Assembly: GCF_028583425.1 (NCBI RefSeq)
Contig: NC_072792.1
Location: 156,432,676 to 156,496,675, forward strand
DNA from: Eublepharis macularius
Taxonomy: Eukaryota; Chordata; Lepidosauria; Squamata; Eublepharidae
Reading direction: 5' to 3'
Length of the DNA stretch: 64,000 nt
Shown: positions 56,535-64,000 of the stretch, piece by piece
Layout: each line of letters opens with the position of its first letter
Position numbering within the stretch: position 1 is the stretch's first letter
Notes under the pieces: generated by a model
The model's input: the letters and a program-made list of their open reading frames with translations, nothing else
The model's database searches: none
What the model was told of the DNA's origin: nothing
Translations under genes and position numbers: made by a program

Positions 56535-56725
56535 ATATCATGTATCTCAAAAGCTAAGCAGGGTTGGCCTTGGTTAGTATTTGGATGGGAGACCTCCAGA
56601 GAAGACCAGAGTCACTATGCAGAGGCAGGCAATGGCAAACCATCTCTGTTAGTCTCTTTGCCTTGAAAACTCCAGCAGGGTTGCCATAAGTTGGCTATGA
56701 CTTGGCAGTACTCTTCACTACTACT
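56535..56725 (+). repeat. 5S rRNA-derived SINE
   Basis: AAAAGCTAAGCAGGGTTGGC, CTTGGTTAGTATTTGGATGG and GAGACCTCC are almost identical to 5S rRNA positions around 50-100. They are followed by GGCAATGGCAAACCATCTCT and CCATAAGTTGGCTATGACTT. Confidence 0.88.
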
Positions 56726-57023
56726 GTCAATGGGGGGGTGGGGCAGTTAATAAACCAATTTTATACTATGGTTTCAGATCCTGATTTGATGCACCGTTAA
56801 TTATCCATAGTTAGCGGAGTGTTTTTGCATGACATCTGAAATGAACCTGTGGAATATTTAAGACTGCATGGATCTCTGATACCAATTTACCATGATACAT
56901 TGCAGAAAAAACACTTTATACCTCTGTAAACCCCTTCATTTCCAAATAAATGTTTTTTGCTATCTGCCTTCAGTTTCCAAATAGGCTTTTCTGATAACAA
57001 ATTTTCTTTTCTTTCTTTTTTAG

Positions 57024-57168
57024 CCAGTGCCACGCCCTCCCGTACCAGCCCATCAGGTTCCTCCTTATAAAGCCATCTCAGCCAGATTTCGTCCGTTCAC
57101 CTTTTCTCAAAGTACACCCATTGGCCTGGACAGAGTTGGATGCAGGCGGCAAATGAGAACATCCAATG
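57024..57168 (+). CDS. SPATA13: SPATA13 exon 4
   Basis: 145 bp, entering in phase 0 and leaving in phase 1, encoding PVPRPPVPAHQVPPYKAISA followed by RFRPFTFSQSTPIGLDRVGC and RRQMRTSN. This is the highly conserved APC-binding segment just before the SH3 domain of ASEF2. The acceptor is TTTTTTAG|CC and the donor AATG|GTGAGT. The one residue that stands out is Cys in GCRRQ, where I remember Arg in human. The next exon (acidic linker and SH3) is not in the window. ARHGEF4, the paralogue, is diverged in this block, which favours SPATA13. Confidence 0.92.
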
Positions 57169-58208
57169 GTGAGTCTATCAAGGAGCTAAAGCAAAAAAGC
57201 CCACCAACCCTTGCAAGTATTACGCTTATTGGTGGAAGTTACATGAAGCCACTTGTGCCCTGGGCTGTAATATGTCAGGCTGTGTGCCAGTAAATTTCCC
57301 CCCTGTTGGGATAAAAGGAGCTTGATGGTGGTGACTATTGGTGGGACAAAGGCACAAAATCCACCTTCAGTCTCTTGAGAAAAGTAGAGTATAAATCAAA
57401 TCAGTAAATAAATGTTGCTTCTGCTTTTTAAAAATTGAACAGTGGCAGCTGTTTTATAATTATTGGAATCACACTAATGTGTCAGTCATTGTGCAGCAAG
57501 AGGTTTTACAATATGTTTAGCAGGTTATGATGATGTTCAAAAATAAACTAATAGAGGCATTTCCAACACCCTGACTAGTGATTTAAGCTCTATAGAAGAA
57601 CCAGAAAAAAGAATTAGGAAATGGGGGTGGAGGGCATGGTAGCATTCATTCAGTGAATTTTGCAGGCAGCGGTGTGATAGTGGGTGAAATTCAAAACAAT
57701 GAAGCAAGCAAATAATTTGATCCCTTTGGTCTTAGACATTGCTGCTTTGCCTTTCATACTTGTGTTGGCTACACAATCCAAAGCTCATTGTGGGCTTATG
57801 TCCTACAGCAATCTCATATTCGCATATTTTTTACCAATATTCTGTAACAGTACTGTAGCTCTTCTACTTCTGCATTTGTGTCTTCCTTTAAACTACAGCT
57901 CTTGTGATTACATTGTATTAAAAGATAATTGGGGCAGATAATGTAGACTGAGGTCTAGGAATCCTACATTTGTTACTCAGCCATCAGCACATTGGCTGAT
58001 CTTAGAAGCATCTCTCAGCTTACGTTCTCTGTCTGTAAAATCAGAATAGCATCCTACCTTTATAATGCAAGGGCAAACAAGGGAATAAAATATGAAAAAG
58101 TTGTTCATTTAAAGTGCTCTGTGTTGACTGCACATGGTAGTAGAAGAAACATAATTTGTAAATCTTGGAGTGCAATAGCCTTTCTTGGTAGCTGCCTTTC
58201 CTGCTACA

Positions 58209-58441
58209 AAATCAAAAAGAGTCCAGTAGCACCTTTAAGACTAACCAATTTTATTATAGCATAAGCTTTCGAGAATCAAGTTCTCTTCATCAGATGCCTG
58301 ATGTTTTGATCAGGCATCTGATGAAGAGAACTTGATTCTCGAAAGCTTATGCTATAATAAAATTGGTTAGTCTTAAAGGTGCTACTGGACTCTTTTTGAT
58401 TTTGCTACTACAGACTAACACGGCTAACTCCTCAGGATCTA
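58209..58441 (-). mobile_element. Hairpin element B, ~96-bp perfect arms, 12-bp duplication
   Basis: Arms at about 58,207-58,302 and 58,309-58,404 are exact inverted copies by eye around GTTTTG. The unique lead-in is on the right here (GCTACTACAGACTAACACGG, CTAACTCCTCAGGATCTA), so this copy is in opposite orientation to element A. TTTCCTGCTACA flanks at 58,197-58,208 and 58,442-58,453. Element ends correspond to those of element A, which confirms real boundaries. Confidence 0.88.
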
Positions 58442-58734
58442 TTTCCTGCTACAGTTACATTGCATTTCTTTTGTGTACTTGTGGCATACAAAATTAGTCC
58501 ATTTTAGTCTGATTTCTCCTGCTTACTTGTCTCCTGCCATTTAATCATACTACAACACTAAATATTAGCCGGGGGTGGGGGGAGGCGTTAACATTGCAGA
58601 CTTAATTACAGTTATCAATATATCTTCATCATGGCCCTATCTGCAAATACTTATATCCAGATATTGGGGACATGGACAGACAAGACAGATATTTCTACAA
58701 ACATGGAGAAAGCACCAGATTTGCCGGAAAAAAA

Positions 58735-58935
58735 TCTGGTACCTTTAAGAAATCAATGCCCTCGGTGGCTGTTGCTAGGCAACTACAACAGTATTGCCAG
58801 CCTTCAAACCTTGCTTTCTGTCAGTAAAAGGCGGGGGAGGGGCAGAGTCTTTCTAGGCCTGTTTTGGCCTTTGAGGGAATACTCATCGGGGCCAAGCCTA
58901 GGAGCAACCGTGGTGGGACTTGATACCACGTGACT
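58735..58935. repeat. Possible dispersed repeat with GTTGCTAGGCAAC
   Basis: GGTACCTTTAAGAAATCAAT, GGCTGTTGCTAGGCAACTAC and GCCTTTGAGGGAATACTCAT form a non-coding block that I think is repetitive in squamates. The 13-bp palindrome GTTGCTAGGCAAC fits an RFX X-box. Confidence 0.35.
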
Positions 58936-58993
58936 TGCATGAGTCAACCAAGTCCAGACGCTTACAACTGTTCAACAGCAGCCCTCCCACAAA

Positions 58994-59215
58994 AACTAGT
59001 GTGGCGTAGTGGTTAGAGTGTTGGATTAGGATCTGGGAAACCCAGATTCAAATCCCCACTTTGCCATGGTGACCTTGAGCCAGTCACACATTGTAAGCCT
59101 AACTTACTTAACAGAGTTGGTCACGATAAAACAGAGGAGAGAAGAACAATGTAAGCTGCTTTGAATTCCTGTTGTAGAGAATGTTGGGGCATAAATTAAG
59201 TAAATAAATAATAAA
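58994..59215 (+). repeat. tRNA-derived SINE
   Basis: TGTGGCGTAGTGGTTAGAGT, TTGGATTAGGATCTGGGAAA, CCCAGATTCAAATCCCCACT, and the tail AAATTAAGTAAATAAATAAT. Confidence 0.88.
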
Positions 59216-59347
59216 TATAGCTGAAGATAGTGAGGGGGTGATAAAAGGTTGGTTAGTTGTTAGGTGAAAAGGAGAGAAGGAAGAAGGGGAAGGTGAGGAT
59301 GGGGGCCACCAGGATGAGGGAAAGAAGAAATAGTATGGGGAAGGGGA

Positions 59348-59588
59348 TGATAATAATAAATAACATTTGATTTATATACTGCCCTTCAGGACAACTTCAT
59401 GTCCACTCAAAGCAGTTTACGAAGTATGTTATTATCCTCATGACAATCACCCTGTGAGATGAGAGCTCTGAGAAGCTGTGACTGACCCAAAGTCACCCAG
59501 CTGGCTTCAAGAGGAGGAGTGGGGAATCAAACCCGGTTCTCCAGATTAGATTAGAGTCCTGCCACTCTTAACCACTACATCAAACTGG
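59348..59588 (-). repeat. tRNA-derived SINE
   Basis: Inverse copy: AACATTTGATTTATATACTG, TGACTGACCCAAAGTCACCC, AATCAAACCCGGTTCTCCAG, CTCTTAACCACTACATCAAA. Confidence 0.88.
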
Positions 59589-59849
59589 ATACAGGGGGCA
59601 ATGAGGGGCTCCTTCCCCTGTAAGTCCTTGCAGGTTTCCTACCATGCTGCTGGGCCAGACTTTTCCCAGGGAGAGAGAAGGAGGGAAAGCTGAAAATAGA
59701 GGGGCAGGTAAAGGTAGATTGACTGGGGTTGATAAGGAGAGGAGGAAGGAAAAGAGAGAGGCAATGGGGGGTTTCAGAGAACAAAAAAGACAATAGTGTG
59801 GGAGGAGAATGAGATGCCCCTGCAAGGCCCTGCAGATCCCCTTCTTGTA

Positions 59850-59911
59850 CTCTTCTAAGTTCACTGAAGTCAGTGGTTTAGAAGTATTGCTTAGGATTAC
59901 ACTCTTAGTTA
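59850..59911. repeat. Palindromic MITE remnant
   Basis: TTCTAAGTTCACTGAAGTCA then GTATTGCTTAGGATTACACT. Confidence 0.55.
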
Positions 59912-60317
59912 CATCTTCTAAGCACCTGCTTAGGAATGGTATTGTCAGAAATATATCTTGTTTTTAATATATTAGCGTTCTCTTGCATTTCCACCCCCCT
60001 AGTTGTATATTAATATTGGCTTACCATGTTTTCCTCAATGCCTACTTATGAATCATTTAGCAGAAGATGTTCTCTGGTTAAATGCCATCCATTTTCTCAG
60101 ATACTTGAGAGCATCAGTAGCTACTAATTTTTCATTAATATTGGCTTGGAAACCAAAATGTACTCTTTGCTTTAGGAATCTTCATTGAGAACATTCTCAC
60201 TGTGTTACTCACTGGAAAACAATCCTGCTTTGATTTGCATATATAAAGTTGGAAGATGATCAAGTACTTACACAAAACATGCTGGTTCCCAGCAGACTAG
60301 TTCTTTTGCTCAGAAAT

Positions 60318-60348
60318 CGGGGGGGGGGGGGGGAGGGGGAGGATGCGG
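60318..60348. repeat. Poly-G run
   Basis: Run of about 15 G followed by AGGGGGAGG; G-quadruplex-prone. Confidence 0.9.
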
Positions 60349-60634
60349 GGAATAAATAAATATTTTTCCCCCATCCAGAATATCTTCCTCCATCCACCTT
60401 GTGGGCTCTGAGCTCTAACCAATTTAGGCTGACATTAAATTGTGGTATAGGGGTTGGGAGCAGACCACAAGATTGTGTGTGTGTGGGGGGGGGGGTTCCT
60501 CAATTTAGAACAAGGCCAGGAGGAGGGGTTAACCCATGCCATTCCCCCATACAGCTACTTTTTAGGGGAGAAAACACACACACACATTGAGAGCTCTAAG
60601 CATACTGGTGGCATGGTGATTAGTGTGTCTGATT

Positions 60635-60845
60635 AAGGAGATGCGGGCTCACATGAACACACACACAGCTGCCTTCTACTGAATCAGACCATGAGTCTGT
60701 TAAGGTCAGTATTGTCTACTTAGACTGACAGCAGCTTTCCAGGGTTCCAGTCATGGTGTTTACATCAGCTACTCCCTGATACCTTTAACTGCAGGTGCCA
60801 GAGATGGAACCTTGGGACCTTCTACATGCTAAGCAGATTCCTGGT
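60635..60845 (-). repeat. tRNA-derived SINE (TAGAGCAT type), minus
   Basis: CTGCCTTCTACTGAATCAGA, CTTAGACTGACAGCAGCTTT, CACTACTCCCTGATACC-like sequence and GGAACCTTGGGACCTTCTAC are the reverse of the family at 39.8 kb. Confidence 0.75.
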
Positions 60846-62195
60846 GCAGAAGGATAGATGGTATTTTCTTCACAATTGTACAGCTGCCTTCAAAGAATAA
60901 AGAAGCAAAGATTAAGAAAAGTGAGAAGTGTGGAGATTGCCTTGTAACGTTGTCTGGCTTCTCATTTTCCGTTCAAGCCAGTAGCACTTAGGAAGCCACG
61001 TGATTTCTATGGGTGCTTTGATACTGTTAGCTTGTTGCTGCAGTAGCAGCAGCACCCTCAAGGCAAGTCAGTAATGGAAGGGAGGAAATGCTCCTATTAT
61101 AGAACCAGCATAACTAAATAGCATTGTTTCTTTTCTGAAAAGAAACAGGTCCAATTTTTGCAGGTCATAGAAATAGGGCACTTCCAGTTTGAATTAATTG
61201 AATTGGAGATGGGGGTGGGGAGAAAGTAGTTTTAAAAGGATGATGATCCAAATGCAGGCAGTGCCCAAAACATACAAATATATAAGCTATATATGAGTCC
61301 AAACTTATGTATGACAATAAGCATTCAAAAAGGAAACTGATCTTGTTTGTGCCTTATGGAATTGGTGCTGCTACACCTAGGAAAGGAAATGCCCTGTACT
61401 GGAGAACAGCTCCTCATAAAAACATTTCACATTTAACAGGATCTCAGACATGGTGTTTTCACTGGGCTATGGGAAAATTGCATGTTTGAATGTGCTATCT
61501 CCCTAATCCTTAGCTGCTTTTAATTCTCCCCTTGCATTCTACACATAGGCTGTGCTCTGAGAAGTGCCCTTCTGAGCAAAGTGCAACAACAAAGGTGTCA
61601 GTAAACAGGATACAGAAACGGTTCCAGTTCCTATGGCTGTGTGCAAATTAATTATTTTGGTGTGGTTTGTAGAGTGCTCTTTTCCCCACAATAAACACAC
61701 TAGATATCCAACCCACTTTCCATTCTGCTGTAATCTTTGCTCAGAATGACTCTTGAATGCGCTTCAAGCTGAAACTGCAAAAAGTGAATTCCTTCTTTAA
61801 GTAAGTTGTTGGAGGCTGAGTTAGCTGCTATGTATTCAGATGTTGTGGAGGCTGACTGGCCAGCAATGGCATCAAATATTCCAGCTGTTGAAGTAATCGC
61901 TCAAGTCAAATAATATGCCACACCCTTCACCAGTTTTGCAAATAATTTTGAAGCACAATACCTACTCTTCCACTCTAGTGCACAATCATTTTGAAATAAT
62001 TGCTGTGTCATTATTTATGTACTATGTATTAAAATATATACATCTCACCTTTCCTTGTGGCTCAAGGTGGGGAAATCCTTTGCTTTCTCCTATCCTGCAA
62101 CGGAGGCAACTTCTTCTGGGTTTTAAACTGTTTTTAAAAAGGAGCAAACAGGCTTTCTCTTACTCTGTATCAAGTCTACTCCCATGCCCTCTTAT

Positions 62196-62561
62196 CTAAG
62201 AGCCAAGCAACAAGAGATGAATTACAGGAGGAGGAGCATGTGAAGGGAGTTGCAATGTTAGCCGGGAAGCTGAGTTTTAAAAGAGATTGGAAGGCTTTGT
62301 CAATTTCTCCTATCTACAGAGCCAGGGAGATCCTGCTCAGAGGGCTTGTTAATTTCCTCTTTGCCTCCTAAGGCTCTGTCAATTTCACCTCCCCTTCTAA
62401 GAGGTGAAGAAGAAATAAACATATCTTCTGAGCAGTGATCTGGAGAGAGGAAATTGACAAAGCCTTCCAATCTGTTTTAAAACTCAGCTTACCAGCTAAC
62501 ATTGCAATTTCCTTTATGTGCTCTTCTTTGTGTAATCCGTCTCTTGTAGCTTAGCTCTAAG
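62196..62561. mobile_element. 366-bp palindromic element, CTTAGAGCTAAGC ends
   Basis: Two arms of about 120 bp, roughly 62,196-62,318 and 62,440-62,561, are inverted copies. Both contain GCAATGTTAGC, AAGCTGAGTTTTAAAA, GATTGGAAGGCTTTGTCAAT when read inward. The centre (about 120 bp) has further short inversions. Divergence between arms is modest. Flanks ATGCCCTCTTAT and ATGCCTTCTGTC are weakly alike, so the duplication is uncertain. Confidence 0.7.
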
Positions 62562-62660
62562 ATGCCTTCTGTCTCCACCTGGATTGGGGATAGAGTTACC
62601 CTTACATTAAGGGAGTAATGGCTTCCATCACTCCACACTCAATACACAGTCTAAATAGGT

Positions 62661-62828
62661 TAGTTAGATGAGTAGCCATGTGGATCTGCAGTAGAACAGC
62701 AGGGTTTGAGTCCAGTGACACCTTAGAGACCAATAAGATTTTCTGAAGAAGGGAGCTTTGATTCTAGAAAGTTTGCACTCTGAAAATCTTGTTGGTCTCT
62801 AAGGTGTCACTGGACTCAAATCCTGCTA
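62661..62828 (+). mobile_element. Hairpin-family copy C with 12-bp duplication
   Basis: GAGTAGCCATGTGGATCTGC leads into TTTGAGTCCAGTGACACCTT. The inverted partner AAGGTGTCACTGGACTCAAA ends the element. GTCTAAATAGGT (62,649-62,660) and GTCTAAACAGGT (62,829-62,840) flank it with one mismatch. Same design as elements A and B, but a different sequence subfamily. Confidence 0.8.
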
Positions 62829-64000
62829 GTCTAAACAGGTATTTCTATTTAGGAGTGAGATATTCTTTTGCATTTATTAAGTCGTAAATTGAACAGTTAC
62901 AGTATGAAGTAATGTCTTAGCTGGAGAGCTTGCTGTGGGTGGCAAGCTTTTTCATATGGTGGGGAGAATACTGCAGCTAGCCTGACGGAGTCCTTTCCTG
63001 TGGCCTGAGACAAAAAGAGAGACTTTTCATAGTGTCCAGCAAGTCTTATTTCATACTGTGCTTCTCTCGACTAAAATCAAATCTGTGTTGTAAGCATTTA
63101 AGGCATGATAAGTGCTGCAAGGCTCTGCATGCATTATGTAGCTGAGCACTGCATTCATGCTTGTGTGTGTGTGTTTCCTTTTCTGTAACTTCCTCCCTAA
63201 GGGTACCCCATGATGTCACTGAAGGCACTAAACTCACAGCTTCACGGATCCAGGGAGTGAGCTGTCAGTTTCGAAGTAGACTCTGGCCTGAAATGCACAA
63301 ACGGGCGCTCAAAGCGATGAATAAGCTGTTTTCAGCATTTCCAGTAGCTTGCAGCGTCCTTGGGTCTTGATGTGTATTTTTTTTGAAGGATTAAGCATTA
63401 CCTGTTAAGAACCAAGCTCTGCTGTGTGTATGGGGTTTTTTTGGATGGCAGGATGGTAGCCAGAAGGGAAATGGCCCGGTTTTGGAGCCTGGAGAGCCTT
63501 CAGATAGGTATGTGAGTAGGAGATAAGCTCCGTTTATTCTGTGTGACATTTATGTTTTAAACTCTGTTACAATTGCAGGGATTGACTCAAGTATAAAATA
63601 ATGTTTGTGCTAGCTAGGTGAGCAGCTAGACCAGTCCATGGAATGACCAAAAATGCAGGTTTTTCTTCTAGTCTGAACATTCCATTAGAGAGATAAAGAT
63701 TGCCCATTCATGCCTGCCTGTTTTCTCCAGGCAGTAAACAATAGAGAAATGGCTACAGACAGCAAGAGACAGCAAACTGGCTATGCAGAATTTAAGCTGA
63801 TGCTCTGCAAAAGAGGACTGAGCCCCACATTTATTATTGCAAATAGGTATTTGTTCTGGTATATTTGTGTATCAGAATTCATGATTTAACACGGCTGTAA
63901 AACTGAGTCACAGCATGCAAATATTCCCCATGTACTTTTAGGCTGGGAGCTATTTACAGATCTTCATGAAAGTGATTTTCCAGCATGACTGCTATGTATA

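Larger units (their letters stand above)
53211..57023 (+). other. SPATA13: SPATA13 intron 3 (3.8 kb)
   Basis: From GTAAGA to a strong pyrimidine-rich acceptor TTTCTTTCTTTTTTAG. It contains a half-copy of the hairpin family (about 53,698-53,770), a probable L2-like LINE 3' region in minus orientation (about 53,770-54,165), a hAT MITE (55,748-55,934) and a 5S-derived SINE (about 56,535-56,720). No other exon is recognised. Confidence 0.7.
57169..64000 (+). other. SPATA13: SPATA13 intron 4, 5' part (runs off the window)
   Basis: Begins GTGAGT. It contains a hairpin element (58.2-58.4 kb), SINEs at 59.0, 59.35 and 60.6 kb, a palindromic element at 62.2-62.6 kb and a third hairpin-family copy at 62.66-62.83 kb. 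No SH3 exon is seen up to 64,000, so the gene continues to the right. Confidence 0.75.

Noticed and set aside
58631..58933. 100-codon + strand open frame in intron 4
   Set aside because: It overlaps a probable dispersed repeat and shows no conserved domain.
1..64000. CRISPR arrays, bacterial operons, phage or plasmid features
   Set aside because: The window is intron-containing vertebrate DNA; no regularly spaced direct repeats or bacterial gene structure are present.

Overview
The window is vertebrate nuclear DNA, most likely from a squamate reptile. It is AT-leaning and intron-dominated. It carries tRNA-derived SINEs with a sauropsid look, SINEs headed by 5S rRNA sequence, CR1/L2-like LINE ends, an R4-clade LINE, a DIRS-type element, an L1-type element and many hAT-like MITEs. 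The only host gene I can support is the 5' part of SPATA13 (ASEF2, a Rho-family guanine nucleotide exchange factor). Its identity rests on the translated exons; the species assignment is inference from the repeat mix.

Layout. Positions 1-30,350 are intergenic with no supported host gene. They hold a decayed DIRS retroelement (1.1-3.9 kb), a 1.07 kb hAT-type element (17.7-18.7 kb), several smaller hAT MITEs with exact 8-bp target duplications, two U2 snRNA fragments, several SINEs, and a decayed R4-type LINE (27.7-29.5 kb). A CpG-rich promoter and non-coding first exon of SPATA13 lie at about 30.4-31.1 kb. The large coding exon 2 is at 33,293-35,104, exon 3 at 52,860-53,210 and exon 4 at 57,024-57,168, all on the + strand and with matching phases. 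The SH3, DH and PH exons must lie beyond the right edge. Intron 2 contains an ORF1-only L1-type element with a 22-bp target duplication, and introns 2 and 4 each carry a near-perfect hairpin element.

How the parts work together. The exons encode the long serine-rich N-terminal extension and the start of the APC-binding region that precedes the SH3 domain in ASEF2. The long-form start codon is preceded by several short upstream ORFs, and the last one overlaps the main AUG. A possible alternative first exon at 49.1 kb would join exon 3 in frame to give a shorter isoform.

Most unusual signals: (1) a family of hairpin-shaped elements with 96-97-bp arms and 12-bp target duplications, one end longer than the other, which does not look like a classical DNA transposon; (2) the half-LINE carrying ORF1 but no ORF2; (3) the SPATA13 upstream-ORF chain; (4) several independent palindromic MITE families in one 64 kb window.
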